From Uruburuella testudinis (GTDB lineage Bacteria > Pseudomonadota > Gammaproteobacteria > Burkholderiales > Neisseriaceae), in the NCBI RefSeq assembly GCF_022870865.1, contig NZ_CP091508.1, positions 930,001-994,000 of the forward strand: DNA of 64,000 nt, in the 5' to 3' direction. Both the position numbers and the translations under genes were made by a program. A model generated the notes under the pieces. That model saw only the letters and a program-made list of their open reading frames with translations. It ran no database searches and had not been told where the DNA came from. Below, piece after piece: positions 19,413-29,222 of this stretch; position 1 is the stretch's first letter, and each line of letters opens with the position of its first letter.

Positions 19413-20162
19413 CTAATTATAATGGGATTCTCGTTCCTCTTGCCGGATTTGCTGCAAGAGCCTAGATTCCTGTGGGGTTAATTCACGCTTTTCCAATAAA
19501 TCGGGGCGGCGTGCTAAAGTGCGTTGCAGCGATTGTTTCAAACGCCACTCGGCTATCAGGCCATGGTTGCCCGAGCGTAAAACCTCGGGTACGGCCATGC
19601 CCTGAAATTCTGTCGGGCGGGTGTAGTGGGGGCAGTCGAGTAGGCCGTTGGCAAAAGAATCTTGCTCGGCAGACTGCATGTCGCCCAATACGCCGGGTAC
19701 CAATCTTAATACGGCATCCATCAACATCATGGCGGGCAGTTCGCCGCCTGATACGACAAAGTCGCCGATACAGATTTCTTCGTCTATGCTTTGCATCAGA
19801 CGTTCGTCTATGCCCTCATAACGTCCGCATAGTACAATCAAATTGTCAACGCTTGCCAATTCGCTTACTTTGCTATGCGTTAGCGGCCGGCCTTGCGGGC
19901 TCATGTAAATCACACGTCTGCTGCCGTTGTGTCGGCTGCGGGCTTCATCAATGGCCGCTTGTAGGGGCGGCGCCATCATAATCATGCCGGGGCCGCCGCC
20001 GAAAGGGCGGTCATCGATATAGCCCAGTTTGTTGTCGGCAAATCGGCGTGGATTGATAGCGTTAAATTGCCAGATGGCCTGTTTTTTTGCGCGCCCGGTT
20101 ACGCCGTGTTCGGTGATGCTTTGAAACATTTCCGGAAACAGGGTAATGGCTTGAATCAGCAT
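19413..20162 (-). CDS. trmD: tRNA (guanine-N1-)-methyltransferase
   Basis: TrmD methylates G37 of tRNAs with SAM and prevents frameshifting. The 249-residue SPOUT protein shows [13 protein letters not shown], the knot motif [11 protein letters not shown] and [23 protein letters not shown] that binds SAM. Its start overlaps the rimM stop by one base (TGATG), so translation is probably coupled. Standard length and operon position. Confidence 0.96.
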   Translation of the reverse strand: MLIQAITLFPEMFQSITEHGVTGRAKKQAIWQFNAINPRRFADNKLGYIDDRPFGGGPGMIMMAPPLQAAIDEARSRHNGSRRVIYMSPQGRPLTHSKVSELASVDNLIVLCGRYEGIDERLMQSIDEEICIGDFVVSGGELPAMMLMDAVLRLVPGVLGDMQSAEQDSFANGLLDCPHYTRPTEFQGMAVPEVLRSGNHGLIAEWRLKQSLQRTLARRPDLLEKRELTPQESRLLQQIRQEERESHYN

Positions 20163-20671
20163 CAGTAGTCTAAGCCCCAGTCGGCGGTAATGGTGTTGTT
20201 GCCGCTATCGACATTGTCGATGTAGTGGGCAACAAACGGGATCAGCTTTTGGCCGTGTTCGCCGTTGATCATCAGGATGTCGTGCGCACCGGTTTCCATC
20301 AGGTTGCTGACGGTGCCGAGCGTGATGCCTTCGCGATTAACAACGGTCATGCCGACTAAGTCCGCCCAATAGTATTCGTCTTCTTCGGCAGGGGCGAATT
20401 CTGCGCGGGGAATTTCGATGGTATAGCCGCGCAGGGCGAAAGCTGTATCGCGGTCGTCTATGCCTTCGAGTTTGACTTGTAATTCGCCGTTGGCGGCTTT
20501 GCCGGCCTCGGGTTTGACACTTAAGGTGTGACCGTCTTTGCTCAGCTGCCACTCGGGGTAGTCCAGCAGGCTGTCGGTATATTCGGTGTTGGCAGCAATT
20601 TTGAGCCAGCCTTTAACGCCGAATACGCCTTTGATGTAGCCCATGGCTACCCGTTGTTGAGTGTCGGTCAT
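20162..20671 (-). CDS. rimM: Ribosome maturation factor RimM
   Basis: RimM helps 30S head assembly by binding S19. The 169-residue protein has the N-terminal RimM beta-barrel ([16 protein letters not shown], from residue 10) and a C-terminal PRC-barrel ([19 protein letters not shown], about residue 96 onward). It lies between rpsP and trmD as in most proteobacteria. Confidence 0.95.
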   Translation of the reverse strand: MTDTQQRVAMGYIKGVFGVKGWLKIAANTEYTDSLLDYPEWQLSKDGHTLSVKPEAGKAANGELQVKLEGIDDRDTAFALRGYTIEIPRAEFAPAEEDEYYWADLVGMTVVNREGITLGTVSNLMETGAHDILMINGEHGQKLIPFVAHYIDNVDSGNNTITADWGLDY

Positions 20672-20690
20672 GGCAGTGTGCTTTTATTGA

Positions 20691-20939
20691 TTAGGCAGCA
20701 GCTTGTTGCTCTTTAACCAGTTTGGCAACGGCATCGCTCATTTGTGCGCCTTGGCCAACCCAGTGATTCAAGCGTTCGGCGTTGAGGCGTACGCGCTCTT
20801 GTTTTTCATTGGCAACGGGGTTGTAGAAGCCTACGCGCTCGATGAAGCGGCCATCGCGGCGGTTGCGTGAGTCGGCAACCACTACGTTGTAAAACGGACG
20901 GTGTTTTGAGCCACCACGGGCTAAACGGATAACTACCAT
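20691..20939 (-). CDS. rpsP: 30S ribosomal protein S16
   Basis: The 82-residue protein starts [25 protein letters not shown], the S16 signature, and contains [15 protein letters not shown]. It is the first gene of the operon. AGAAGGAA lies just upstream, with a likely promoter 42-70 bases before the start. Confidence 0.97.
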   Translation of the reverse strand: MVVIRLARGGSKHRPFYNVVVADSRNRRDGRFIERVGFYNPVANEKQERVRLNAERLNHWVGQGAQMSDAVAKLVKEQQAAA

Positions 20940-20980
20940 GTTGATTCCTTCTGTGAAAATCGGTATATAGAAAACCGCTA

Positions 20981-21010
20981 ATTTTAGGGTAATTTGTGGT
21001 TTCTATGCAA
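20981..21010 (-). promoter_or_regulatory. Probable promoter of rpsP-rimM-trmD-rplS
   Basis: Reading the minus strand: TTGCAT (21010-21005), 18-base spacer, TAAAAT (20986-20981). It lies between rpsP and the upstream Pat-like gene. Confidence 0.55.
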
Positions 21011-21014
21011 GCAT

Positions 21015-23255
21015 TTATTGCTTTGATTTACGTTTGCTGTTGTTTGCAGACGGCAAAAGGCTGAGCGAGGCTTGGTATAATTCGCTGTCGTCGGGTGAAG
21101 GAGTGACGGTAAAGCCGAGCTTCTCGGCCAGTTTCAGCATGGGCTGGTTGGTTTTGAGGATTTCGGCAGTCATCCGGTGATAGCCTTGCTGTGCGGCAAG
21201 GGCGATGATTTCCTGCATCAGGCACAGTGCCAGGCCTTGTCCGTGCATGTTTTCGGCCACGCTGATGCCGAATTCGCATTGGGCCGGGTAGTGTGTGCAG
21301 CTGAAGCGGCTGACTCCGAGCAGGCTGCCGTCGCTGTCTGTGGCGGTGAATGCGCCTTCGCGGTGGTAATCAATGTTGCAGAAGCTGGCCAGTGTGCTTT
21401 GGCTGAGTGCTTTGACATGCGCCATAAAGCGGCTTTGGCGGCTTTTTTCGGAAAGGTTTTGTACGAATTGCTGCTCGGCTTCGGCATCTTCGGGTGTGAG
21501 GGGGCGGATGGGGACGGTTTGGCCGTTTTTCAGGGTAAATGTGTTGCGGACCGGTGCGGGATAGGGCGCCCTGATGCGGGAAGCGGTGTGGGTTTCCTGC
21601 AACACGGTAATTTCGCTGCTGTGGTTGCCGGGCGAGAGCGATATTTTGATATCGGTGATTTGCGGCATTTGTCCGATGATGCTGTTGAGGCTGTGCAGCA
21701 ATTGATAGATGACTTTTTGGCTGCGTTTCAAATCAAGCTGCTGTATCAGCCGTTCTGCTTGCAAAGTGTTAAAGGGCGGCAGCAGGGCGATGTTGCCGTT
21801 GGGGCTGTCGGCAAAGAGTAGGGCGCCATAGCGGGTGTGGTAATAAAAATGCAGGCGGGCGGCAAACGGTGTTGTGGCGGTGTTCGGATCGGGTAGATGC
21901 AGGGCTTTGAGCAGCAACTCAGGCTGGTCGAGGTGCATACCTACTTCGGTAAGGTCGGGCGTTTTCAGATAGCCGGGCAATGGTTTGGCCGTTTGGATGC
22001 GCAGTTGTTTTAATTTGTGATTATGGTGGTGATAGGAAAATGCCCGTAAGGCTTGGCGGGTGTTGCGAAATTGTAAGAGGCCGTCTGAAAGGGGGCTGCT
22101 GATAAAGAGCGGTTTGCGGTGTTGCTGTTGCAATTGGCGCAATACATGGGTGATTTCGGCTTCATTGCTGTCGGCGGTGGGCACGACAACGGCCAGCAGC
22201 GCTTCGGTGTGGCTGCTTTGCAGGTTGCTTTCGGCCAACCCGCGGTAGTGGAGGGTGCTGGGGTTGCTGCCGATATAGCCGTTGTGGTTTTCAGACGGCC
22301 TGGGGTTGCGTGGTGCCATTTGTACGGCTATATCGAGTGATGCTGCTTGTGATTGCAGCCAGTCGCAAGGGGTATTGGCGATGACATGCAGTTTTTCTGC
22401 GTGGGCTTTGCCACAGGCAAGGGCATGGATGCCGGCCAGCAGCTCATCGGGAGTGAAGGTGACTAAAAAACTGCAATAGCGGGAAAGATGGCGCAAAATT
22501 GCTTGCTCTTGAGGCGTGGTATGGTGGGTGCAGTAAAGAATCACGGATTTTTGCCGTGTGATGTGACGGATGGCGCTGAACAGATCGCGCAAAGGTTCAT
22601 CAGGATTGTATTCGAGCACAATCAGGCGGGTGGACGGGGCGGCTTCGAGGCAGTCGAGCAATGGTGCAGAAGTGGTGGGGCTTAGGCCGGGTTGTAGGCT
22701 GATGTGGCGGGAAAGGCCGAGTTTGGCACGGGTCAGCACCGACATAATGGCAGCACCGGTGGCTGCATGCCAACTGATTACAGATACATCACCTTGGCGG
22801 GCATGGCCGGGATAAATACCGCTGTTGAGCCCGCAGGCAGGCGCCTGGATGGCAGCGGGGGTGCAAACGGTGATATTCAGGCCGGGATAGGCGGCTTTTT
22901 GAAGGGCGGCTTGTGCCGGCAGCAGGGCTTCGGCGCACTGGTTTTCCCAATCCTGCACCACTACGGCATGCCGGATTTGCTTTTTATGACAGGCTTTGAA
23001 CAGCGCTTCATAGCCAGAGGGCGGTGTGAGGATTAATGCAACATCGGCGGTTTCGGCAACACGGTTGATGTTGGGGTAGGCTTTCAGGCCGCCAACGGTT
23101 TTGTGGCGCAGATTGACCGGTGTGATTTTGCCTTGAAAGGGCGTGCGCAACAAAGCGGTCAATACGCGCTCGCCCAAGCTGTGCGGCCGCTCGCTGGCGC
23201 CTACGACAATAATATGTTGTGGGTGAAACAAAGACTCAAACACATGTTTGCCCAT
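21015..23255 (-). CDS. Pat-like CoA-binding / GNAT protein acetyltransferase
   Basis: The 746-residue protein has the plan of Pat/PatZ protein lysine acetyltransferases. It has an NDP-forming acyl-CoA synthetase-like CoA-binding domain (about 8-130, IIVVGASERPHSLGERVL), a second succinyl-CoA-ligase-like domain (about 140-290) and a C-terminal GNAT domain (about 570-730) with motif A GISVAENMHGQGLALCLM. The region between (about 300-560), where an ATP-grasp domain sits in longer homologues such as E. coli PatZ (about 886 residues), is short and not recognisable. By family it would acetylate proteins such as acetyl-CoA synthetase; no target gene is adjacent. Internal DUS copies read as RPSE and SDGL peptides. 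Confidence 0.8.
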   Translation of the reverse strand: MGKHVFESLFHPQHIIVVGASERPHSLGERVLTALLRTPFQGKITPVNLRHKTVGGLKAYPNINRVAETADVALILTPPSGYEALFKACHKKQIRHAVVVQDWENQCAEALLPAQAALQKAAYPGLNITVCTPAAIQAPACGLNSGIYPGHARQGDVSVISWHAATGAAIMSVLTRAKLGLSRHISLQPGLSPTTSAPLLDCLEAAPSTRLIVLEYNPDEPLRDLFSAIRHITRQKSVILYCTHHTTPQEQAILRHLSRYCSFLVTFTPDELLAGIHALACGKAHAEKLHVIANTPCDWLQSQAASLDIAVQMAPRNPRPSENHNGYIGSNPSTLHYRGLAESNLQSSHTEALLAVVVPTADSNEAEITHVLRQLQQQHRKPLFISSPLSDGLLQFRNTRQALRAFSYHHHNHKLKQLRIQTAKPLPGYLKTPDLTEVGMHLDQPELLLKALHLPDPNTATTPFAARLHFYYHTRYGALLFADSPNGNIALLPPFNTLQAERLIQQLDLKRSQKVIYQLLHSLNSIIGQMPQITDIKISLSPGNHSSEITVLQETHTASRIRAPYPAPVRNTFTLKNGQTVPIRPLTPEDAEAEQQFVQNLSEKSRQSRFMAHVKALSQSTLASFCNIDYHREGAFTATDSDGSLLGVSRFSCTHYPAQCEFGISVAENMHGQGLALCLMQEIIALAAQQGYHRMTAEILKTNQPMLKLAEKLGFTVTPSPDDSELYQASLSLLPSANNSKRKSKQ

Positions 23256-23452
23256 AATCGCTCCCCAATCTTTCAGACGGCCTCAATGCAGCCATCTTAA
23301 TATAAATAAGCATATAAGGGGCAAGGTTTTATGGGGAAAGTGCCGAATCTCTGATGCAAGGCAGTAAACAGCGGGCGATGCGATGGCCGGCTTGGTTATT
23401 TTATGTGAATTCTAGATAAGATAATCCATAAGATATAAAATCCTTCACGGTT

Positions 23453-23550
23453 TTACCCCCACCCTAATCCTCCTCCATTGGGACGGAGAGGGAACCGAAT
23501 GTGGCAACACCAACCAGATGCTGCCGGATAAAATTTAATGTTGGGCAACC
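23453..23550. repeat. Family-C repeat (copy without minisatellite)
   Basis: TTACCCCCACCCTAATCCTCC, then a hairpin around ATTGGGACGG, then GGGAACCGAATGTGGCAAC, ending GCCGGATAAAATTT ... GGGCAACCCG. The same framework is at 46029-46340, where the GAATGYGGCAAC part is expanded twelve-fold. Confidence 0.6.
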
Positions 23551-23695
23551 CGCCAGCCCGGTGATGAGTTGGCTCGTATAAAAATCCTGTGCAGCTATGC
23601 CTGCCTGTGCTATGAACTATTTTGGCTCAGCGTTTTGTCGCCAATTGATTTGAATTGAACGACAGTCTTTTTGTGTTTGTTATTTTTATACAAAC

Positions 23696-23727
23696 AGCAG
23701 CTTGCTACCAATCGGCTGCTCTTTTTT
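23696..23727 (+). terminator. Orphan hairpin with T-run
   Basis: AGCAGC (23696-23701) pairs with GCTGCT (23715-23720), followed by CTTTTTT. No gene precedes it on this strand, so it may end an unannotated small RNA. Confidence 0.4.
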
Positions 23728-23787
23728 AGCATTTTCTTATCCCGAACTCGGGTTACTTTATGTGTACTGCCTTTTGCCGATAGGTGA

Positions 23788-23828
23788 AGGCCGTCTGAAA
23801 ACGGTGAAAGTGTGGTTTCAGACGGCCT
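23788..23828. terminator. DUS inverted pair
   Basis: AGGCCGTCTGAA (23788-23799) and TTCAGACGGCCT (23817-23828), with no gene directly beside it. Confidence 0.45.
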
Positions 23829-23908
23829 TGCTTTGATGACGTTGCCGGTAACGGTGGGCAACGCAGGCGTGGCGTGGGCGTTGCTCGCGAATTTTTTGCT
23901 TGAGTTAA

Positions 23909-24009
23909 ACCCATTCGCAAAAAGAAGTTGACAAAGCGGCCAGCCGAATACTGGTACACAGGTACGGCAAGGTGAGCCAATGCAGTAGGTTATCTTTGTG
24001 AATGGGTAT
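23909..24009. repeat. Family-B repeat, full copy
   Basis: ACCCATTCGCAAAAAGAAG at the left and TATCTTTGTGAATGGGTAT at the right are inverted ends about 100 bases apart; the interior includes GGCAAGGTGAGCC, shared with other copies. Confidence 0.6.
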
Positions 24010-24115
24010 TAAGTTGGTTTTGATTTGGCTATGCTGTGATGGGGTATTTTGTTGATCATTTTTTTTGATTTTGATATTAATAATTTTGATATTAATATTT
24101 TTGGTGTTGTAACGT

Positions 24116-24151
24116 TTCAGACAGCCTTGATGTTGCTACAGGCCGTCTGAA
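24116..24151 (-). terminator. Imperfect DUS-pair terminator after aroB
   Basis: TTCAGACAGCCT (one mismatch) at 24116-24127 pairs with AGGCCGTCTGAA at 24140-24151, 12 bases past the aroB stop. Confidence 0.6.
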
Positions 24152-24162
24152 AAGATTGGGGC

Positions 24163-25242
24163 TTACAAATAAGGCATCAGCGTTTGATGCAGAATTTCTT
24201 TATCGGTAATTTCGGTGATGTCGGCTTTGCCCAAGTGTTGGAGCCCGATAAAGCGCATAACGCCGCTGCTGACTTTTTTATCGTGCTGCATGTGTTCGAT
24301 CCAGCGCTCGAACGGGAAGCGCGGCGGGGCAACCGGCAATCCGGCCTTTTGCAGCAGAGCCGCTACCCGGTTGGTGTCGTGGCTGCCGATACGGCCAAGC
24401 TGTTCGGAAAGGCGGCAGGCCAATACCATGCCGGCAGCCACGGCTTCGCCATGCAGCCATACGCCGTAGCCCATTTCGGCTTCGATGGCGTGGCCGAAAG
24501 TGTGGCCGAGGTTAAGCCAGGCGCGGATGCCTTGCTCAGTTTCGTCTTGGCCGACGATATCTGCCTTCATGGCGCAGCTGTGGTACACGGCTTCGGCCAA
24601 AGCGGCCGGTTCTTGCTGCACCAATGCATCCATGTTGTTTTCGAGCCATTCGAAAAAGTCGATATCGCCAAGCATGCCGTATTTAATCACTTCGGCTAAC
24701 CCCGCCGATAATTCGCGCGGCGGCAGACTGTTCAAAACGCTTAAATCAGCCAAAACGGCTTGCGGCTGGTAAAAAGCGCCGATCATGTTTTTGCCCAGCG
24801 GGTGGTTGATGGCGGTTTTGCCGCCTACCGATGAATCTACCTGGCTTAATAAAGTGGTGGGTATCTGAATAAACGGCGCACCCCGTTGGTAGGTGGCGGC
24901 GGCAAAGCCGACCATATCGCCGATCACGCCGCCGCCAAGCGCGATTAAGGTGGTTTTGCGTTCGGCGCGGTGTTGCATCAAACCGTCGAAAATCAGATTA
25001 AGCGTTTGCCAATTTTTATATTGTTCGCCATCGGGCAGAATAATGCTGAAATGCTTGATGCCTGCCTTATCTAAGGCCGTCTGAAGCCGGGTAAGATAGA
25101 GTGGGGCAACTGTTTGGTTGGTAATGATGGCGGCTTTTTTGTTTAGATAAGGTGCCAGCAGGGTATCGGCGCAGGCAAGTAATTGTTCGCCGATAAAAAT
25201 GGGATAATGATGCGAGGGCGTATTAACAGTGAGGGTGCGCAT
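24163..25242 (-). CDS. aroB: 3-dehydroquinate synthase
   Basis: AroB converts DAHP to 3-dehydroquinate, the second shikimate step, using NAD+ and a divalent metal. The 359-residue protein shows PDGEQYKN, the NAD-binding [19 protein letters not shown], the substrate region [20 protein letters not shown] and the metal-ligand region [12 protein letters not shown]. It follows aroK by 5 bases, so the two are co-transcribed, behind pilQ as in other Neisseria. Confidence 0.96.
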   Translation of the reverse strand: MRTLTVNTPSHHYPIFIGEQLLACADTLLAPYLNKKAAIITNQTVAPLYLTRLQTALDKAGIKHFSIILPDGEQYKNWQTLNLIFDGLMQHRAERKTTLIALGGGVIGDMVGFAAATYQRGAPFIQIPTTLLSQVDSSVGGKTAINHPLGKNMIGAFYQPQAVLADLSVLNSLPPRELSAGLAEVIKYGMLGDIDFFEWLENNMDALVQQEPAALAEAVYHSCAMKADIVGQDETEQGIRAWLNLGHTFGHAIEAEMGYGVWLHGEAVAAGMVLACRLSEQLGRIGSHDTNRVAALLQKAGLPVAPPRFPFERWIEHMQHDKKVSSGVMRFIGLQHLGKADITEITDKEILHQTLMPYL

Positions 25243-25247
25243 GCTGG

Positions 25248-25772
25248 TTATGTCCGTTGTTGCAAGGTTTTGAGTATGTGCTCAATGGTTTTGTGGCAGT
25301 TGTAACGGTTGGATTCGATGATGATGTGGGCGGTGTCGCGATATAAACGGTCGCGGGTATTATAGAGCTCTTGCAGTTTGGCGAGCGGGTTTTCCACTTG
25401 TAACAGTGGGCGGTTGGTATCATGGCGGGTGCGGTTGAGTAATATTTCGGGTTTGGCATGCAGATAGATAACGGTGCCGCGGTTTTGCAGATGCAAGCGG
25501 TTTTGCTCGCGAATCACGGCGCCGCCGCCGGTGGCCAAGATGATATTGCTGCGGCTGCTCAGCTCGTCAATCACAGCCGCTTCACGGTCACGGAAGCCTT
25601 GTTCGCCCTCAAGCTCGAAGATGGTGGGAATAGATACGCCGGTGCGACAGCAGATTTCGTAATCGCTGTCGTAAAATTCGCGCCCGAGTTGTTGGGCAAT
25701 CTGTTTGCCCAACGTGGTTTTGCCGGCGCCCATCAAGCCGATGAAAAATAAATTGCCTGCTATGTTTTCCAT
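25248..25772 (-). CDS. aroK: Shikimate kinase
   Basis: AroK phosphorylates shikimate at O3. Its P-loop [12 protein letters not shown] begins at residue 12 (from ATG 25772). [11 protein letters not shown] binds shikimate, and ATGGGAV and NRPLL are the later family motifs. There are two possible starts, ATG 25781 and ATG 25772, giving 177 or 174 residues; neither has a clear Shine-Dalgarno. Both start codons lie in a perfect 11-bp hairpin (25754-25780). The gene follows pilQ by about 50 bases and runs into aroB. Confidence 0.94.
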   Translation of the reverse strand: MENIAGNLFFIGLMGAGKTTLGKQIAQQLGREFYDSDYEICCRTGVSIPTIFELEGEQGFRDREAAVIDELSSRSNIILATGGGAVIREQNRLHLQNRGTVIYLHAKPEILLNRTRHDTNRPLLQVENPLAKLQELYNTRDRLYRDTAHIIIESNRYNCHKTIEHILKTLQQRT

Positions 25773-25780
25773 AGCAGGCA
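25754..25780 (-). promoter_or_regulatory. Perfect hairpin enclosing the aroK start codon
   Basis: TGCCTGCTATG (25754-25764) and CATAGCAGGCA (25770-25780) are exact inverted repeats with a 5-base loop. In the mRNA both candidate AUGs are in the stem, which could hide the start from ribosomes. Confidence 0.6.
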
Positions 25781-25833
25781 TTGTAAACGAAAACTTACGT
25801 AAAGTGTTTAGTTTGTTTTATGCATTTCGGTAA

Positions 25834-28026
25834 TTAATAGCGCAGCGTGCTACCCATGCTGTCCATAATGCGTGGGGTGATGAAAATCAGTAATTCGCGG
25901 CGGGTTTCTGTTCGAGCGCGCGATTTGAACAGGTTGCCGACAAGCGGAATATCGCCCAGCAGAGGCACTTTGTTGACGATATTGCTGTTACTTTCTTCAT
26001 AAATACCGCCGACAATCAGTGTGCCGCCATCTTCAACCATGGCTTGAGTGCGCAGATTTTTGGTGCTGATACACAAGGTGGCAACGCCGCCGCTGGTGCA
26101 GTCAACCGGATTATCCTTGTTGATTTTAACATCCATAATAATCTGGCCGTCGGGGGTGATGTTGGGGGTAACGGTCAGGCCTAAGACGGCTTTTTTGAAG
26201 GTAATCGAAGTGGCGCCGCTGGAGGTGGCTTCTTCGTACGGAATTTCCTGGCCTGATTCAATCACGGCTTCTCTGCGGTCTTGTGTAAGCACACGAGGGT
26301 TGGAGATGATTTTACCTTTGTTTTGCTGCTGCATGGCCGCCAACTCCAAACCCAATGCGCCGGATCCGATGGCGCGAACCAGGGCAATGCTTGAAGTAGC
26401 GCTGGAAACGGGAAGGTTGATATTCGGATTCATCTCAAAAGTGGGCGCGGTAATCGTTGTGCTGCCGGAGCGTGCTGCGTTGAGATTGGCCAGGTTGGCT
26501 CTGTTTCGTGCACCGAAGTTGTCAGCAGCATTCGACCAGTCTGAACCCCAGCTGTTGCGGCCGCTAACGCCCTGATAACCGAATTTCACGCCGATGTCGC
26601 GTGAGAAGCCGTCTTCGGCTTCGACAATACGCGCTTCTACCATCACTTGGCGGGTGGCGACATCCAATTCATCAATCAGCTTTTGAAATTTTTGAATCAC
26701 ACCGATGTTGTCGGTAATAATCAAGGTGTTGGTTGACGGGTCGATTAATGCGCTGCCGCGCTCGCTCAACAAGGTGTTGCGGCTGTTGCCGCTATTGCTG
26801 CTGTTGCCGTCTTCAAGGCGCAGGATTTTGCGGAATTCTTCCACATTTTTGTATTTTAATTGGAAGGTTTGTGAATAAAGCGGGCCCAGCTCTTCAATTT
26901 CTTTTTGTGCCTGCAAAGTGGCTTTGTCTTTTGCCAGCAATTCTTCACGGGGGGCAACATTGATGATATTGCCTTGGCGGCGCATGTCGAGATTGCGTGC
27001 CTGCATCACCAAATCAAGCGCTTGATCCCAAGGTACATCTTTTAAGGTTAATGTCATTTTGCCGTTTACGCTGTCGCTGGCCACGATATTGGTGCCGGAT
27101 TCTTTGGCCAGAATCTGCAAAATGGTGCGCACTTCGATGTCTTGGAAATCGAGCGAAATGCGGCGGCCACTGAATGAACGGTTGGCATTGCTGCGCAAAC
27201 CGGGGGCGGCAGTGGCAACTTTAGGGCTGATTTCAAAGCTGAAACGGCCGCCTGCCGATTGGGTGCGAATGTCCCAACTGCCTTGGTTGCGGATAACCAC
27301 TTGGGTGTTGTTGCCGATACGTTTCATGGTGATGTTGCGTACGGGGGTATTGAAGTCAGCGACATCCAGGCTGCGTTGGGCTTGTGTCGGCAATGGGTGG
27401 TTTTTCAGCGTAATCACCACGCGGTCGCTTTGCTGTTTGATATCGGGTTCGCCGGAAAAAGAGGGCGCAGTCAGCTCGATAATGCCGGAATTGCGCGCGC
27501 CTTTTCGAAAATCAATGTTGGCGCTGCTGACGGTTTGTGTCTTACGTGGTGCCGGCGATTGGCCGGCCGGCTCGCTGGAGACCACACGACTATCGATGCG
27601 GCCGGGGTTGTAGATGGCGGCGGCGCTGCCGGTTTGTTCGACCGATTCGCTCACATAGACCCAAACTTCATTGCCTTTGATTTCGGTGTTGTATTGGCCG
27701 GCTTTGTTCAAGCCCAAGACGATGCGGGCACGGTCATTGTTTTGCGCGGCGGTAATCTGGCTCAGCAGCGGATCGGCATATTCCAGCACCGGTTGGGCAA
27801 GCTGGATATTGGTATTGGAAAAATCCAGCGCAATCCGCGCCGGTGTGGTGGTGATAAAGCCGCTTGGCGAAACAACTTCTTTATCAAAGGTGATTTTGAT
27901 AATTTTTTGGTTATCGGGCAGGGTGGATACGTTGATATCGGTAATATTGCCTGCGAAAGCTGTTTGTACGGCCAACGCCAATATAGCGGCGGAAAGCGTT
28001 TTAATGTTGCGTGATTTCATAAACAT
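25834..28026 (-). CDS. pilQ: Type IV pilus secretin
   Basis: PilQ forms the outer-membrane ring through which the pilus leaves and DNA may enter. The 730-residue precursor (728 from the second ATG, 28020) has a signal peptide ending QTAFA-G. Two AMIN domains follow (about 27-125 and 170-268), then the N0/STN domain (about 295-355), an N1 domain (about 385-465) and the secretin core (about 535-725; [14 protein letters not shown] near the end). The linker between the AMIN domains is short and lacks the small basic PAK-type repeats known from N. meningitidis PilQ. Last pil gene of the pilMNOPQ operon, 18 bases after pilP. Confidence 0.96.
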   Translation of the reverse strand: MFMKSRNIKTLSAAILALAVQTAFAGNITDINVSTLPDNQKIIKITFDKEVVSPSGFITTTPARIALDFSNTNIQLAQPVLEYADPLLSQITAAQNNDRARIVLGLNKAGQYNTEIKGNEVWVYVSESVEQTGSAAAIYNPGRIDSRVVSSEPAGQSPAPRKTQTVSSANIDFRKGARNSGIIELTAPSFSGEPDIKQQSDRVVITLKNHPLPTQAQRSLDVADFNTPVRNITMKRIGNNTQVVIRNQGSWDIRTQSAGGRFSFEISPKVATAAPGLRSNANRSFSGRRISLDFQDIEVRTILQILAKESGTNIVASDSVNGKMTLTLKDVPWDQALDLVMQARNLDMRRQGNIINVAPREELLAKDKATLQAQKEIEELGPLYSQTFQLKYKNVEEFRKILRLEDGNSSNSGNSRNTLLSERGSALIDPSTNTLIITDNIGVIQKFQKLIDELDVATRQVMVEARIVEAEDGFSRDIGVKFGYQGVSGRNSWGSDWSNAADNFGARNRANLANLNAARSGSTTITAPTFEMNPNINLPVSSATSSIALVRAIGSGALGLELAAMQQQNKGKIISNPRVLTQDRREAVIESGQEIPYEEATSSGATSITFKKAVLGLTVTPNITPDGQIIMDVKINKDNPVDCTSGGVATLCISTKNLRTQAMVEDGGTLIVGGIYEESNSNIVNKVPLLGDIPLVGNLFKSRARTETRRELLIFITPRIMDSMGSTLRY

Positions 28027-28043
28027 GATGCCCCTTAATGGTA

Positions 28044-28571
28044 TTAGTTTTGCGTGTTTGCGGTGTCTGCGGCACCGCTGCTCAACGGTAATTCTGCATT
28101 GCGGAAAACCCAGTTGCCGTAGGTGTCTTCCACAACTTCGGTCAGCACGATTTTGTCGTCTGTAATGGACTGGATTTGGCCGAAGTTTTGGCCGATATAG
28201 TTGCCCGCTCTGACGGTATAAACATGGCCGTCTGCTTCAATATAGCCTGAGATGCGGTTGCCGCTTTTCAGCGTGCCGACGTATTTCAGGTTTTCGAGGC
28301 TGAAACCTTCGAGGATTTCTTTCGGGCGGCTCATATTGGGCGCGTTGGCACCTTGTTGGCCGACATTGAGCCGTTTGCTGTCAAAAGCATTCAGGCCGGA
28401 GTAGTTGGGCGGCATGTAGGTTTGGGCGGGGTGGATGGCGGGCGGCTCAAACGATAAAGCATGTGCTTTGGCTTGTGTGCGCGTATTGTTCATCCACTCG
28501 CGCAAATCTTCATGGGCGGGGGTGCAGGCATTTAATGCTAATAAGCCTGCGAGTAATATCGTATATTTCAT
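28044..28571 (-). CDS. pilP: Type IV pilus inner-membrane lipoprotein PilP
   Basis: PilP links the inner-membrane PilMNO complex to the PilQ secretin. The 175-residue protein has a lipoprotein signal with lipobox LNAC (Cys16). The C-terminal beta-sandwich (about 85-165) shows [39 protein letters not shown], split by the usual loops. A flexible linker lies between. It is located between pilO and pilQ. Confidence 0.95.
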   Translation of the reverse strand: MKYTILLAGLLALNACTPAHEDLREWMNNTRTQAKAHALSFEPPAIHPAQTYMPPNYSGLNAFDSKRLNVGQQGANAPNMSRPKEILEGFSLENLKYVGTLKSGNRISGYIEADGHVYTVRAGNYIGQNFGQIQSITDDKIVLTEVVEDTYGNWVFRNAELPLSSGAADTANTQN

Positions 28572-28590
28572 ATCAAACCTCTCAGGCTGT

Positions 28591-29220
28591 TTATTTGGCT
28601 TCGCTGGCGACTGCTGCTATTTCGGCAGCCACTTCTTCGGCCGGACGTGCTTTGTAGGTGTTGGCGGTGGCTGAAAGCGTGAGCTGGTTGCTTTTTTCAT
28701 CTTTGCTTTGGCCGACTTTCAGCGAATCAAGGGTAATGATGCGGGAAAGTGCGCCGACATCACGGGTAAATTGATTGATTTGGCTGTATTTCCCGGTGAT
28801 GGCAATATCGTAAGGCAGCACCTGGATTGGGCCGTCGTTTACCGGTGCTTGCGGCGTTACGCTGTCCATGCGCAAACCGTTGGTCGCACCGGCCTGATGC
28901 AACTCTTGAATCAGGTTGGGAATTTCGGCATCGGTAGGCAGTTGTTTGAGCAACACGTTAAACGATGTTCTAATTGCTGCAAGCTCCATTTTCAAGTTGT
29001 CGAGATTGGCGGCTTGAATGCTTTTTTGGGTGTAGGTTTCTTTCAGTTGGGTTTCTTGTGTTTTTGCTGCATCCAGTGTTTCAAGCTGAGTGCGGAAAAG
29101 GGCGAAATAGCCAACGGTCAGCACGGCGATAACGGTTAATGCCGCTAAAGCCAGCTTGGCCGGCGCATTGAGCAGATACAGGTTTTGTATATCGATATCT
29201 TTAAAATTTTGAGCGGCCAT
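28591..29220 (-). CDS. pilO: Type IV pilus assembly protein PilO
   Basis: PilO pairs with PilN through periplasmic coiled coils and ferredoxin-like domains. The 209-residue protein has one membrane segment (about 20-42), a coiled-coil stretch (about 45-95) and the C-terminal PilO domain with GLRMDSVTPQ and LPYDIAITGKYSQINQFTRDVG. It starts 2 bases after the pilN stop. Confidence 0.95.
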   Translation of the reverse strand: MAAQNFKDIDIQNLYLLNAPAKLALAALTVIAVLTVGYFALFRTQLETLDAAKTQETQLKETYTQKSIQAANLDNLKMELAAIRTSFNVLLKQLPTDAEIPNLIQELHQAGATNGLRMDSVTPQAPVNDGPIQVLPYDIAITGKYSQINQFTRDVGALSRIITLDSLKVGQSKDEKSNQLTLSATANTYKARPAEEVAAEIAAVASEAK

Positions 29221-29222
29221 GA

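Larger units (their letters stand above)
23256..24162. other. Long gene-free spacer between the Pat-like gene and aroB
   Basis: No gene is supported over about 900 bases. It holds a DUS at 23272, a family-C repeat (23453-23550), a small hairpin plus T-run (23696-23727), a DUS pair (23788-23828), a family-B repeat (23909-24009), AT-rich sequence (24040-24110), and the aroB terminator (24116-24151). A short minus-strand frame at 23610-23861 is translated DUS and spacer. Confidence 0.6.

Noticed and set aside
23610..23861. 83-residue minus-strand open frame
   Set aside because: It reads through a DUS pair and spacer (SDGL, RPSE peptides), has no ribosome site and no recognisable domain.
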